Of a stretch of DNA of 22,624 nucleotides, positions 13,669-21,839 are shown piece after piece. Location: the NCBI GenBank assembly GCA_900551975.1, contig URYA01000006.1:1-22624 (forward strand), in the 5' to 3' direction. The notes under the pieces were generated by a model, which saw only the letters and a list, made by a program, of their open reading frames with translations, had not been told where the DNA came from and searched no databases. Every line of letters begins with the position of its first letter. Positions within the stretch are counted from its first letter, which is position 1. This stretch comes from an uncultured Collinsella sp. Lineage in GTDB: Bacteria > Actinomycetota > Coriobacteriia > Coriobacteriales > Coriobacteriaceae. Position numbers and translations under genes: made by a program.

Positions 13669-14490
13669 CTACATCCCCTTGCGCAGGTCGCATACGCCGG
13701 CTGCCGCCATCTCGCGCAGCAGCGTCTCGCGGTCGCGCGTCACGATCAGGTCCAGCGGGAAGTGAATCTCGTCGAGCAACTTGCGGGCGTGCTCGAGCTT
13801 GCCAATGGCCATACCAATGTGGGCATCGGTCGACACACCAATACCCACGCCCAGCTCGGCGCAGCGCTCGGCAATCTTGCGGCATACGGCCCAATGCTCA
13901 GTGTCGGCACCGCGCTCAAGACTATGGTTGTTGATCTCAATGATCTTGTGCTTGGCTTTGGCCGCCAGCAGCACCTCATCGATATCGAACGGCACGCCCG
14001 AACGACCCGTATGCCCAAGCATGAACACCTTGGGATGCTCCAAGGCATTGATATACATCTGGGTCGTTTGGGCGAGCGTCGCGCCTTCGGCAAACTGCGG
14101 ATTATGCACGCTTGCCACCAAATAATCCAAATTGCGCGTCACCAAATCGAACAGCGAATGCTGGTGACTGTACGAATCGCCGGCAATATTGAGCGAAACG
14201 GGAATGTCCTCGCCAAACAAGCTTCCGTCCAGCGAAACGATATCGGCCTCGGCGCCGCGAAGCACCAGCACGCCGCTCCAAATGCGCGGCCAGATATCCT
14301 GGTTAATAAAGAACTGGAAACTGCGCAGGTCATTGGGGCAAGGCGTAACCATAGAGCTCAGATGGTCGGCAGATCCGAGCACCTGCAGGCCACGTTCCGC
14401 CGCCCAGTACACATTCTCCTCAATGGTTGAGTACGCATGCGCGGAGAACAGCGTATGAGTATGAATATCACAAGAAAGCAGGTAGGGCAT
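13669..14490 (-). CDS. PHP-domain phosphatase/hydrolase (YcdX-like)
   Basis: The 273-residue protein is a stand-alone PHP domain with a trinuclear metal centre. Expected ligands are visible as H10 and H12 (DIHTHT), D42 and H43 (SADHLS), E81, H129, H160 and the D222/H224 pair (STDAHIG). This pattern resembles YcdX-type phosphatases more than the histidinol phosphatase or polymerase-associated PHP domains. The natural substrate is unknown. The start is well supported by AAGGAG five nucleotides upstream of the ATG. The gene is monocistronic. It has its own promoter candidate at 14,528-14,557 and ends at the shared terminator with the RlmD-like gene. Membership of the PHP family is firm; the exact activity is not. 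Confidence 0.88.
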   Translation of the reverse strand: MPYLLSCDIHTHTLFSAHAYSTIEENVYWAAERGLQVLGSADHLSSMVTPCPNDLRSFQFFINQDIWPRIWSGVLVLRGAEADIVSLDGSLFGEDIPVSLNIAGDSYSHQHSLFDLVTRNLDYLVASVHNPQFAEGATLAQTTQMYINALEHPKVFMLGHTGRSGVPFDIDEVLLAAKAKHKIIEINNHSLERGADTEHWAVCRKIAERCAELGVGIGVSTDAHIGMAIGKLEHARKLLDEIHFPLDLIVTRDRETLLREMAAAGVCDLRKGM

Positions 14491-14517
14491 CGGGTCTCCT
14501 TATCCGGTATGGCCGTC

Positions 14518-14562
14518 GCGTATATTCATTGTACGCATAGCTTTCGGCAGTCGTAAAACTGC
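14518..14562 (-). promoter_or_regulatory. Promoter of the PHP gene with two inverted repeats
   Basis: On the minus strand TTTACG (14,552-14,557) and TACAAT (14,528-14,533) are 18 nt apart. The -35 forms the loop of GCAGT/ACTGC (14,547-14,562), and the -10 lies inside GCGTA/TACGC (14,518-14,536). Both repeats are short (5-bp arms). Regulation by a dimeric repressor is possible but not shown. Confidence 0.45.
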
Positions 14563-14590
14563 TTCATCCCAATCACACAACGGCATAGAC

Positions 14591-14621
14591 AACGGGGTCT
14601 GGCTTAAAACCAAACCCCGTT
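14591..14621 (-). terminator. Terminator after the aminotransferase gene
   Basis: AACGGGGT (14,591-14,598) pairs with ACCCCGTT (14,614-14,621), with an inner TGG/CCA extension and an A/T-rich loop. It lies 28 nt past the aminotransferase stop. The minus-strand tail TGTCTATG is only weakly U-rich. Confidence 0.6.
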
Positions 14622-14649
14622 TCACGTAAAACATTGTAAGCAGAGCGCT

Positions 14650-15840
14650 TTACTTTTGACGATACTCGTCGGCCAGCTGCTTCCAGGCGGGCAGTGAGTT
14701 AACGATAGTCTCGTAGCTCACACAGTAGCCCAAGCGGAACCAGCCCGGCATGCCAAAACTATCCGAGGGCACCGCGAGCAGCTCATACTTCTTCGCGCGC
14801 TCGCAGAAAGCGTTCGCATCGGGCTCCAGCGCCTTCACCCACAGGTAGAATGCACCATCCGGCTCAACATAGGTGTAGCCGTACTCCGCTAGTGCATCGG
14901 TAAGCGCGGTGCGGTTGCGTGCATAGGCCTCAACGTCACTCGGCTCATCGATGCAGTCGATAATTACGCGCTGGAAGAGCGCCGGCGCGCACACGAAGCC
15001 CAGCGTACGGGCGGCACCGGCAACGGCGGGCATTAGACGAGCTGCCTGAGGGTTCGTATTGGGAACCAGAATCCACCCCACGCGCTCGCCCGGCAGCGAA
15101 AGCGACTTGGAATACGAGTAGCACACGATGGTGTGCTCGTAGATCGAGGGCACCCAAGGCACCTCGGCGCCATAGACAATCTCGCGATACGGCTCATCCG
15201 AGATAAGCATGATCGGGTTCTCGGGATCGCGCTTGGCGTTGACCTCGCGTAAAACACTGGCCAGTCGCGTCAGGGTATCGCACGTATACACGGCGCCGGT
15301 CGGGTTGTTGGGTGAGTCGATAATGACGGCAGCCGTCTTATCGGTAATCGCCTTGAGCACGTTATCCACGCTCAGCTGGAACGTATCTTCATCGGCGAGC
15401 GCCTCGACACACGTACAGCCGGCCTTCTCAATCCACACGCGATACTCCGGAAAATACGGCGCAATGACGATAACCTCATCGCCCGGGTTCGTAACGGCGT
15501 TGAGCGTGCAGGTGAGCGAAGCCGCGGCGCCCACGGTCATAAAGACATCCTTGCCCTCATAACTCGTACCAAAGCGGCGGTTGAGCGACTCAGCCACGGC
15601 GGTACGGCACTGCGGCAGGCCCGGTGCGGGCGTGTATCCGTGCAGCTGGTCGCTCGGCAGCTCCAGGGCCTTCTTAATCGACTCAGCCACAGCAGCGGGT
15701 GCCGGAACGCTCGGATTGCCCAGCGAAAAATCGAATACGTTTTCCGCACCGATCTGCGCCTTGCGCTCAAGGCCATAGCTAAAAATCTCACGGATGATGG
15801 AGCTTTCCGCACCGCGAGCATACATAGTTTCGTTGATCAT
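14650..15840 (-). CDS. PLP-dependent aminotransferase, class I/II
   Basis: The 396-residue protein is a fold-type I pyridoxal-phosphate aminotransferase. The conserved SPNNPTG is at 176-182, with N178 contacting the cofactor. DEPYREIVY at 215-223 holds the Asp and Tyr that bind the pyridine ring. SYSKSLSLPGERVG carries the cofactor lysine K245. The C-terminal substrate arginine is probably in GWFRLGYC. Proteins of this type usually act on amino acids such as aspartate or alanine, but the substrate cannot be read from sequence. The start at 15,840 follows GAAAGGGG; an in-frame extension to 15,939 runs through the inverted repeat and has no ribosome site. The gene stands alone between its own terminator and the 24-bp inverted repeat. 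Confidence 0.9.
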   Translation of the reverse strand: MINETMYARGAESSIIREIFSYGLERKAQIGAENVFDFSLGNPSVPAPAAVAESIKKALELPSDQLHGYTPAPGLPQCRTAVAESLNRRFGTSYEGKDVFMTVGAAASLTCTLNAVTNPGDEVIVIAPYFPEYRVWIEKAGCTCVEALADEDTFQLSVDNVLKAITDKTAAVIIDSPNNPTGAVYTCDTLTRLASVLREVNAKRDPENPIMLISDEPYREIVYGAEVPWVPSIYEHTIVCYSYSKSLSLPGERVGWILVPNTNPQAARLMPAVAGAARTLGFVCAPALFQRVIIDCIDEPSDVEAYARNRTALTDALAEYGYTYVEPDGAFYLWVKALEPDANAFCERAKKYELLAVPSDSFGMPGWFRLGYCVSYETIVNSLPAWKQLADEYRQK

Positions 15841-15864
15841 CTGTTCCCCTTTCGCATAGGCGCT

Positions 15865-15870
15865 ATTGTA
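15865..15870 (-). promoter_or_regulatory. Possible -10 element of the aminotransferase gene
   Basis: TACAAT on the minus strand lies 24 nt before the start codon. No clear -35 was found at 16-18 nt. The 24-bp-arm inverted repeat lies about 30 nt further upstream. Confidence 0.4.
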
Positions 15871-15900
15871 CGCTTTAGCCGAGCAAAGTGCCGCAGCAAT

Positions 15901-15960
15901 GTTGATTGGGGACAGACTTAAATGCGTGAAAACGCTCATTTAAGTCTGTCCCCAATCAAC
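15901..15960. repeat. Perfect inverted repeat, 24-bp arms
   Basis: Positions 15,901-15,924 are the exact reverse complement of 15,937-15,960, with a 12-nt spacer (CGTGAAAACGCT). The core of each arm is GGGGACAGACTTAAATG or its complement. A perfect 24-bp arm is too long for an ordinary operator. The tails are not U-rich, so it is not a usual terminator. It resembles the palindromic units mobilised by REP-associated (IS200-like) transposases or a MITE. No transposase is nearby. It sits exactly between the aminotransferase upstream region and the ftsH terminator. Confidence 0.85.
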
Positions 15961-15980
15961 AGACGGCCCCATATCGCTCA

Positions 15981-16018
15981 AAAGAAAAAGCCTCCGCAGG
16001 TTTCCCCGCGGAGGCTTT
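15981..16018 (-). terminator. Terminator after ftsH
   Basis: AAAGCCTCCGC (15,987-15,997) and GCGGAGGCTTT (16,008-16,018) form a perfect 11-bp stem with a 10-nt loop. On the minus strand it is followed by a U-rich tail (TTCTTTT), 11 nt past the ftsH stop. This is the clearest intrinsic terminator in the window and ends the hpt-ftsH transcript. Confidence 0.92.
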
Positions 16019-16029
16019 CGCCACAAAGA

Positions 16030-18165
16030 CTATTTGTCGGCGTCGGTGTCGGCATCGACGACGGCATGGTCATCGTCAGCATCATCGGATGCGGCTTCGG
16101 CATCCTCCTGCATGGCCGCCTGCGCAAAGGCCGCGGCATCAGCCGCCAGCTCCTCCTCGCTCATTCGAGGCACGCGCTTCTTGGTCGGCATGCCGGCCGC
16201 CTTGGCATTGCGCTCCTCCTTGGCCGCCAGGATATCGCCCTCGCGCTCAAGGTAGGCGTCCCACTCGTTATCGAGCAGGGCATTCACGGCATCGCCCTCG
16301 ACAGTCTCGCGCTCAAGCAGCACCTTCGCCATCAGATCGAGCTGATCGCGACGGGCATCCAAGATCTCGACAGCACGACGATGGGCCTCGCGCATGATAC
16401 GCTGAACCTCGATATCAATGCGGCGCGCCGTCTCCTCGGAGTAATCCTGATGATCGGCATAGTCGCGGCCCAGGAATACCTGATGCTGCGCCTCGCCAAA
16501 GACCTGAGTGCCCAGCTCCTCGCTCATGCCCAGACGTGTGACCATCTCGCGCGCCATCTTGGTCGCGCGCTCCAAGTCGTTGCTCGCGCCCGACGTGATG
16601 TCATCGCACATGAGCTCCTCGGCAACGCGACCGCCCAAGAACACGGCAAGCTCGTCGAGCATCTCGTTCTTGGTCTTGAGGAAGTGGTCCTCCTGCGGAA
16701 GCTGCAGCGTATAGCCCAGGGCCTGACCGCGGCTGACGATCGAGATCTTATGAACCGGATCGGAGTGCTCCAGGATGTGGCCCACCAAAGCGTGACCGCT
16801 CTCGTGGTAGGCAATCGTGGTGCGCTCGGCCTCGGTCATCACGCGACCCTTGCGTTGCGGTCCGGCAATCACGCGCTCCATCGACTCCTCGACCTCGTCC
16901 ATCGAGATCACGGAACGATGACGGCGAGCGGCCAGCAGCGCAGACTCGTTGAGCAGGTTCGCCAAATCGGCACCAGTAAAGCCAACGGTCATCTGGGCGA
17001 GCTTCTCAAACTTAACGTCCTCGTCCATCGGCTTGTTCTCGGCATGCACGCGCAAGATCTGCTCGCGGCCCTTCACATCCGGACGGTCGACCGTAACCTG
17101 ACGGTCAAAACGGCCGGGACGCAGCAATGCCGGATCCAGGATGTCAGGACGGTTGGTCGCAGCGATCAGGATGACCGACTCGCTTTCCTCAAAGCCGTCC
17201 ATCTCGACCAGCAGCTGGTTGAGCGTCTGCTCGCGCTCGTCGTGACCGCCGCCCAAGCCGGCTCCGCGCTGACGTCCCACGACATCGATCTCATCGATGA
17301 AGATGATCGACGGGGCCTGGGACTTGGCCTCCTTAAAGAGGTCACGCACACGGCTGGCGCCGACACCTACGAACATCTCGACAAAGTCGGAACCCGAGAT
17401 GCTAAAGAACGGCACGCCCGCCTCGCCGGCAACGGCCTTGGCCAGCAGCGTTTTACCGGTGCCCGGAGGGCCAACCAGCAACACGCCACGCGGGATCTTG
17501 GCGCCCAGCTTGCGATAGCGATCCGGATCGCTCAAAAAGTCACGGATCTCCTCGAGCTCCTCGACTGCCTCGTCCACGCCGGCAACGTCTTCAAACTTGA
17601 CCTTGGGGCGTGTGGCCTCGTTGGTCTTGGCGTTGGTCTTGCCAAACTGCATGTTCCTGTTGTTGGCGCCCATCATCTGGCGCATAAAGTAGAACATGAT
17701 GGCGATAAGGGCGATCGTCGGAAGCACACTCATCGCCAAGTCGCCCCAAAAATCGGGATCGTTGGTGTTGACGATGTACTTGGTATCGGGGTGCTCCGAC
17801 ATGAGCTCGGCAAGCGAATCGGAGCCGACATAGGTCGAGGAGAAGCTCTTGAGCTCGCTCGTATCGCCCTTGTCCTTCTTCGTCTTCCAGTAATGACCCG
17901 TCACGCTTCCGTCTTGAACCGTATAGGTCAGATCTTCGACGCGATCCTGCTTGATGGCGCTCACCATCTCGCTCGTCGCGAGCTTAACGGTATTGCTGGA
18001 ATTGGCAAAGCCGGAGCCCATGTTAAAGAAGGCGTAGCCCAGAAGCGCGCAAGCCAAAATAAAATACAGCCAGCCCGTACGCGTGGGCTTCTTGCCTCCG
18101 GGCATCCCCGGGATCTTAGGCTCCCGGGGAGTCTGGGAATTGTTATCGTTATGGTCGTCGGGCAT
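16030..18165 (-). CDS. ftsH: ATP-dependent zinc metalloprotease FtsH
   Basis: The 711-residue membrane-bound AAA+ protease degrades misfolded and regulatory proteins. Membrane helices lie at about 31-48 and 143-162, with an extracytoplasmic domain between. The AAA module has Walker A GPPGTGKT at 232-239, Walker B IIFIDEID at 287-294 and the second region of homology ATNRPDILDPALLRPGRFDR at 336-355. The zinc site HESGH is at 454-458, with a further acidic ligand expected near DDITSGASNDLERAT. The C-terminal tail after about 650 is strongly Ala/Asp/Glu-rich and ends in an acidic run. The ATG is one base after the hpt stop. GGAGG lies 12 nt upstream inside hpt, so translation is probably coupled. 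The tilS-hpt-ftsH order is widely conserved in Gram-positives. Confidence 0.97.
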   Translation of the reverse strand: MPDDHNDNNSQTPREPKIPGMPGGKKPTRTGWLYFILACALLGYAFFNMGSGFANSSNTVKLATSEMVSAIKQDRVEDLTYTVQDGSVTGHYWKTKKDKGDTSELKSFSSTYVGSDSLAELMSEHPDTKYIVNTNDPDFWGDLAMSVLPTIALIAIMFYFMRQMMGANNRNMQFGKTNAKTNEATRPKVKFEDVAGVDEAVEELEEIRDFLSDPDRYRKLGAKIPRGVLLVGPPGTGKTLLAKAVAGEAGVPFFSISGSDFVEMFVGVGASRVRDLFKEAKSQAPSIIFIDEIDVVGRQRGAGLGGGHDEREQTLNQLLVEMDGFEESESVILIAATNRPDILDPALLRPGRFDRQVTVDRPDVKGREQILRVHAENKPMDEDVKFEKLAQMTVGFTGADLANLLNESALLAARRHRSVISMDEVEESMERVIAGPQRKGRVMTEAERTTIAYHESGHALVGHILEHSDPVHKISIVSRGQALGYTLQLPQEDHFLKTKNEMLDELAVFLGGRVAEELMCDDITSGASNDLERATKMAREMVTRLGMSEELGTQVFGEAQHQVFLGRDYADHQDYSEETARRIDIEVQRIMREAHRRAVEILDARRDQLDLMAKVLLERETVEGDAVNALLDNEWDAYLEREGDILAAKEERNAKAAGMPTKKRVPRMSEEELAADAAAFAQAAMQEDAEAASDDADDDHAVVDADTDADK

Positions 18166-18166
18166 C

Positions 18167-18715
18167 TTACGAATAAACCTCCGGTTTCAAAATGCCCAGA
18201 TACGGAAGGTTACGATAGCGCTCGGCATAGTCGAGGCCGTAGCCCACCACAAAGGCATCGGGGCAATGGGTTCCAACATACTTGGGCGTGATGGCCGAGG
18301 TGCGGTCCTCAACGTCCTTCCACAGGAAGGCAGCGACCTCCAGCGAAGCGGGCTTGCGGCTCTCGAGGTTCTTCATCAGGTACTTGAGGGTCAGGCCCGA
18401 GTCCAGAATGTCCTCGACGATCAGCACGTCGCGACCACGGATGTCGATATCCAGATCCTTAATGATACGCACGATGCCCGAAGACTTCACACCGTCGCCA
18501 TAGCTCGAAACAGCCATGAAATCGATGTTGGTCGGTAGCTCAATCTTGCGCATCAGGTCGCCCATAAAGACAACGGCACCGCGCAGAACCGCGATCAGCA
18601 CCAGATCCTTACCCGCGTAGTCGCGAGTGATCTCCTCGCCCAGGCGAGAAACGATGCCGTCGATATCCTCCTGCGTAAACAGAACCTTCTCGATATCCGG
18701 ATGTTGAGAAGCCAT
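18167..18715 (-). CDS. hpt: Hypoxanthine phosphoribosyltransferase
   Basis: The 182-residue purine salvage enzyme converts hypoxanthine or guanine and PRPP to IMP or GMP. The PRPP-binding motif VLIVEDILDSGLTL lies at 97-110, with the acidic pair E101 and D102. The flexible loop signature SSYGDG is at 70-75. The C-terminal purine-binding part contains AFVVGYGLDYAERYRNLPYLGIL. Length and motifs match bacterial Hpt. The start is supported by AAAGGG five nucleotides before the ATG. A likely extended -10 promoter is at 18,773-18,781. The gene ends one base before ftsH and is probably co-transcribed with it. Confidence 0.96.
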   Translation of the reverse strand: MASQHPDIEKVLFTQEDIDGIVSRLGEEITRDYAGKDLVLIAVLRGAVVFMGDLMRKIELPTNIDFMAVSSYGDGVKSSGIVRIIKDLDIDIRGRDVLIVEDILDSGLTLKYLMKNLESRKPASLEVAAFLWKDVEDRTSAITPKYVGTHCPDAFVVGYGLDYAERYRNLPYLGILKPEVYS

Positions 18716-18772
18716 GACAACCCTTTCTTGTGCTTAATCGCCCACACACCGCCGTATGGACGCGAACTACAC

Positions 18773-18781
18773 ATTCTAGCA
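18773..18781 (-). promoter_or_regulatory. Extended -10 promoter of hpt-ftsH
   Basis: On the minus strand TGCTAGAAT gives a TG-N-TAGAAT extended -10 box about 57 nt before the hpt start. The region at -35 (GGAAAA) is a poor match, which an extended -10 can compensate for. Transcription would begin near 18,766. Confidence 0.5.
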
Positions 18782-18803
18782 GCGCACGGGGTATATTTTC
18801 CAG

Positions 18804-18824
18804 CCCGCGCACCATCAGCGCGGG
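18804..18824 (-). other. GC-rich hairpin after tilS
   Basis: CCCGCGC and GCGCGGG form a perfect 7-bp stem with a 7-nt loop, 40 nt past the tilS stop and just upstream of the hpt promoter. The minus-strand flank (CTGGAAAATATACC) has no U-tract, so it is at best a weak terminator. It may partly separate tilS from hpt-ftsH. Confidence 0.35.
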
Positions 18825-18863
18825 AATACCGTCAACGCCGCACAGAACAGCTGGTGCGAGGGG

Positions 18864-20402
18864 CTAATCCGCGTCAACCACGCGAAGCAGATAAGCCACA
18901 CGCGTCGCCGCCGTGCATTTAAAACGTTCGTCCGCGCGAACTCCGGCGACCCACACCACGGCACCTCCCGGCGCCGTCCTCACCATGGGCACGCCGGCGC
19001 GCTCGGAAACGGGAATGCGAGCCTCGCCTAGCAAGTCGGATACCTTCTTGCTTCGGCCACTCATTCCTAACGGGCACATCACGTCTCCCGGTGCGGGACC
19101 GTCCACCCACAGGCGCGCCAATCGCGCCTCTGCAGGGATCTCGCCACGTGAGCCCGCCAGGATCCGCTCACTATCGCTGTCGGCAAAACCCAGGGCAGCC
19201 GCGTCTACCAAAGCTGTCACTTCCCCGGCGACCGCAAGCTCACGGGCGCGGCGCACGATATCGCATCCCGGCTCAACGGCCATCGGCTCTGCGACCAGCA
19301 TGCGCCCCCCGCCCAACGGCAAACGACCGGGTACGGTAACCCAGTCCGCGACCAGGCCCTCGCGAGCCGCCGGCGCCTTAAACGCCAGCATGCCAAACTC
19401 GACGCGCGCGTCAATCCCCGCCGGAAGCGTGACCGAGCCGGCGCCCTCGGCAACGCAGGAAAGGACTCGCTCCACATGTCGCATCTCGGGACGAGCGTCC
19501 GGATCGATGCGCTTAATCGCCAGTCGCACGATGCGCCGCGCGATTACCACCTCGGCCGCAGCAAGGCGCCTAGCATCGAGCACCAGCGCGCCCGCTGCCT
19601 CTTTGCGCAAACAGCTTCGAAACGCCTGTGCCGACAGCTGGGATAGAAACGCATCTTCATCACCCAAGATCTCACAGGCGGCGCCAATCGTCTTGCAGAT
19701 GCTCGCGTTGCGCTGCGCCACCACCGGCATCACTCGATGGCGCACGTAGTTTCGCAGATACGAGATATCCTCATTGCTCTCGTCTTCACGCCACGGCTGA
19801 CCATGTACCTGTAGATAGCCCACGAGCTCGCCATGAGTTAGGTCGAGCAAGGGACGCACCACGATATTCCTCCGGCGAGGAATGCTCGATAGACCAGCGG
19901 GCCCCGAACCCTTAATCGCGTTCATCAAAAACGTTTCCGCGCGATCCGAAGACGTGTGCGCGGTGCAGATACGAGCCGCCGTTCGCGGCGCCCCCGTCTG
20001 GGCGCAGAGTTCGCGAACATACCTCCGCGCCGCGGCATAGCGCACCTCGCGGGCCGCGGCCTCAATATTGCCCGACTCCCCATCAAAATAAGCGTGCTCC
20101 ACACACAGCGGTAAACCATATTGCGCGCAGAGCTCACGCACAAAGGCCTCGTCGCCATCGGACGCCTTGCCGCGCAGATGATGGTTTACATGCAGCACAT
20201 GCAGGCGCTCGCGAGCAATGGGGGCAACACCGCGTCCGTCTTGGATATCCAGCTTTGATGTGCACGCCATAAGAAGCAGTGCCGTCGAGTCCGCGCCGCC
20301 TGATACCATGAGCACGACAGGAGCAGCCTGCTGTCTCGTCCGGGTCTCATCGACTGCCCCAGGCACGGCATGGTGTCCGTAATGCTGTGATACCGTTGGC
20401 AT
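18864..20402 (-). CDS. tilS: tRNA(Ile)-lysidine synthetase TilS
   Basis: The 512-residue enzyme attaches lysine to C34 of the AUA-reading tRNA-Ile and is usually essential. The N-type ATP pyrophosphatase P-loop SGGADST is at 34-40. The family segment VLHVNHHLRG and the TAHTSSDRAETFLMNAIKGSG region follow. Substrate-binding elements include RPLLDLTHGELVGYL and RNYVRHRVMPVV. A middle domain leads to a C-terminal TilS domain near residue 440 (GRSKKVSDLLGEARIPVSER, then VVWVAGVRADERFKCT). The ribosome site GAGGAGG ends 6 nt before the ATG. The N-terminal 26 residues before the P-loop strand are not conserved. It is the first gene of the tilS-hpt-ftsH set and diverges from the YycJ-type gene with only 48 nt between the starts. 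Confidence 0.95.
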   Translation of the reverse strand: MPTVSQHYGHHAVPGAVDETRTRQQAAPVVLMVSGGADSTALLLMACTSKLDIQDGRGVAPIARERLHVLHVNHHLRGKASDGDEAFVRELCAQYGLPLCVEHAYFDGESGNIEAAAREVRYAAARRYVRELCAQTGAPRTAARICTAHTSSDRAETFLMNAIKGSGPAGLSSIPRRRNIVVRPLLDLTHGELVGYLQVHGQPWREDESNEDISYLRNYVRHRVMPVVAQRNASICKTIGAACEILGDEDAFLSQLSAQAFRSCLRKEAAGALVLDARRLAAAEVVIARRIVRLAIKRIDPDARPEMRHVERVLSCVAEGAGSVTLPAGIDARVEFGMLAFKAPAAREGLVADWVTVPGRLPLGGGRMLVAEPMAVEPGCDIVRRARELAVAGEVTALVDAAALGFADSDSERILAGSRGEIPAEARLARLWVDGPAPGDVMCPLGMSGRSKKVSDLLGEARIPVSERAGVPMVRTAPGGAVVWVAGVRADERFKCTAATRVAYLLRVVDAD

Positions 20403-20430
20403 TCGCTTCCTCCTCTATTCGTCCGCACCC

Positions 20431-20436
20431 ATTGTA
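20431..20436 (-). promoter_or_regulatory. Possible -10 element of tilS
   Basis: TACAAT on the minus strand lies 28 nt before the tilS start, in the 48-nt divergent gap. The -35 would fall inside the first codons of the divergent gene and is a poor match. No clear promoter was found for the plus-strand gene. Confidence 0.35.
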
Positions 20437-20450
20437 TCCTTTGGAATCTT

Positions 20451-21260
20451 ATGTCTCGTCTGCACCTTCATATCCTCGGCAGTGGCTCTAAAGGCAACTG
20501 CGCACTCATCGAGGGCCCGCAGGGGCTCATTATGGTCGATGACGGACTGTCTCGCCGCGAGACATTAAAGCGCATGGCAGAACTGGGACTCTCGACAGAC
20601 AACGTCTCGGCTCTTCTCATTACTCATGAGCATAGCGATCACATCAAGGGCCTCGATGTCTGGTGCAAGCACTGGCACGGCCCCCTCTTTGCCAGCAGGG
20701 GCACTCTTTCGAACAAAGAAAATCTTTCGCATCTGCCTGTCGAGGAATTCGATCCCGGTGACACCCTATCCATTGCCGGCATCCACGTGCAAACCTACTC
20801 AACATCACACGATGTCATCAATCCAGTCGGTTATCGATTCGACACCCTCGATGATTCCATCGGCTTTGCCACCGACACCGGAGAGCTATCGAGCCAAGCC
20901 ATGAACACCCTCAAAGATTGTCGAGTCCTCGCGCTCGAAAGCAACCACGATGTGACCATGCTGCGCGAGGGAGAATATCCCCGCTTTCTTCAGGAGCGCA
21001 TCCTGTCTGCAAGGGGACACCTCTCCAATGGCCAAGCCGCCGAAGCCGCGCGCGAACTTGTTACCGATCGCACCGAACAGCTCATTGCCATGCATATCAG
21101 CCAAGATAACAATCGTCCGAGCCTTACCGTCAAAAGCTATGCCAAAGCTCTGGCCGCAGCCCTGGATGACGAGGTCGGCAGCTCCGCAACCCTTCTCCAA
21201 GGATCGCGAAAACTCTCGATACGCCCTGCGAGTCAGTATCAACCGGCAACCATTCAATAG
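20451..21260 (+). CDS. yycJ: Metallo-beta-lactamase-fold hydrolase, YycJ/WalJ type
   Basis: The 269-residue protein matches the YycJ (VicX/WalJ) family of single-domain metallo-beta-lactamase-fold enzymes. It opens with LHILGSGSKGNCALIE. The metal motif HEHSDH is at 59-64, and further ligands are expected at STSHDV (about H119), FATDTG (about D142) and near MHISQDN. Family members have been proposed as DNA exonucleases or as partners of the WalKR cell-wall regulators. In Firmicutes the gene sits beside walKR; here it sits beside tilS, so that link is not supported by context. The ATG at 20,451 has only a weak ribosome site (TTTGGA) and may be read from a very short leader. It ends at a strong terminator. 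Confidence 0.85.
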   Translation: MSRLHLHILGSGSKGNCALIEGPQGLIMVDDGLSRRETLKRMAELGLSTDNVSALLITHEHSDHIKGLDVWCKHWHGPLFASRGTLSNKENLSHLPVEEFDPGDTLSIAGIHVQTYSTSHDVINPVGYRFDTLDDSIGFATDTGELSSQAMNTLKDCRVLALESNHDVTMLREGEYPRFLQERILSARGHLSNGQAAEAARELVTDRTEQLIAMHISQDNNRPSLTVKSYAKALAAALDDEVGSSATLLQGSRKLSIRPASQYQPATIQ

Positions 21261-21268
21261 ACTGTCCT

Positions 21269-21318
21269 AGACAGCAAAAGGGCCGAGAATCGCTTCCCAG
21301 CCCCTTTTGCTGTCTTTT
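21269..21318 (+). terminator. Terminator after the YycJ-type gene
   Basis: AGACAGCAAAAGGG (21,269-21,282) and CCCTTTTGCTGTCT (21,302-21,315) form a perfect 14-bp stem with a 19-nt loop. TTTTAAT follows on the plus strand. The convergent hsp20 gene ends 24 nt further on; the stem could also act in reverse, but that flank is not U-rich. Confidence 0.88.
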
Positions 21319-21341
21319 AATAGCGCAGAACACCAACGAAA

Positions 21342-21773
21342 TTAGTCGATGGAGATCTTCGTAACGTTCTTCTTCTCGACGATCTTGGGAACCGTAACGG
21401 TCAGGATGCCGTCAGCGTACTTAGCCGAGAGGCCCTCGCTCGAAGCGTCCTTTAGATACACGCCACGCGTCGCGCTGTACGAGCTGAACTCCTTCTGCAG
21501 GAAGTTCTTGCCCTCGTTCTCCTCGTCTTCCTCGACATTCACGCTAATGGACAGACGGCCCTCGTTAAGCTCGACATCGATATCGTCCTTGGCGACGCCG
21601 GTCAGATAAGCCTTGACCTCATAGCCGTCGCCCTTATCCTCAACGTCAACGGGGAACGCCTTGGAAGCAATCGAGTTGTTTGCAAGGTCGGTCATATCAT
21701 CAAACAGATCGAACAACGAGCTAGCAGAAGGACGAACGCCAAAAACCGAACGATAAGGAACCATGCTTGCCAT
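21342..21773 (-). CDS. hsp20: Small heat shock protein, Hsp20/alpha-crystallin family
   Basis: The 143-residue ATP-independent chaperone should form oligomers that hold unfolding proteins. A short N-terminal arm (MASMVPYRSVFGVRPSASSL) leads into the alpha-crystallin domain from about residue 38 (FPVDVEDKGDGYEVKAYLTGV). The family signature A-x-x-x-D-G-I-L is present in LSAKYADGILTVTVPK. An I-x-I-like motif (ISI) ends the C-terminal tail, where oligomer contacts are made. The start at 21,773 has AAGGAG 8 nt upstream; an in-frame extension to 21,806 would read through that site. The upstream region is AT-rich with several inverted repeats, but no HspR (HAIR) or CIRCE element was recognised. It converges with the YycJ-type gene and diverges from the small tail-anchored protein gene. 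Confidence 0.93.
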   Translation of the reverse strand: MASMVPYRSVFGVRPSASSLFDLFDDMTDLANNSIASKAFPVDVEDKGDGYEVKAYLTGVAKDDIDVELNEGRLSISVNVEEDEENEGKNFLQKEFSSYSATRGVYLKDASSEGLSAKYADGILTVTVPKIVEKKNVTKISID

Positions 21774-21839
21774 GTTTACCACTCCTTTTAAGGACTGCCG
21801 AGTCATCTTCTAGGTGACTGGGACTTCTTTTGACGCTCT

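Noticed and set aside
15841..15939. 33-residue N-terminal extension of the aminotransferase
   Set aside because: The extension reads through the inverted repeat and the -10 element; a good ribosome site (GAAAGGGG) marks the start at 15,840.
15922..18291. 789-codon plus-strand open frame opposite ftsH
   Set aside because: Antisense shadow of ftsH, which has complete AAA and zinc motifs; the frame even starts inside the inverted repeat.
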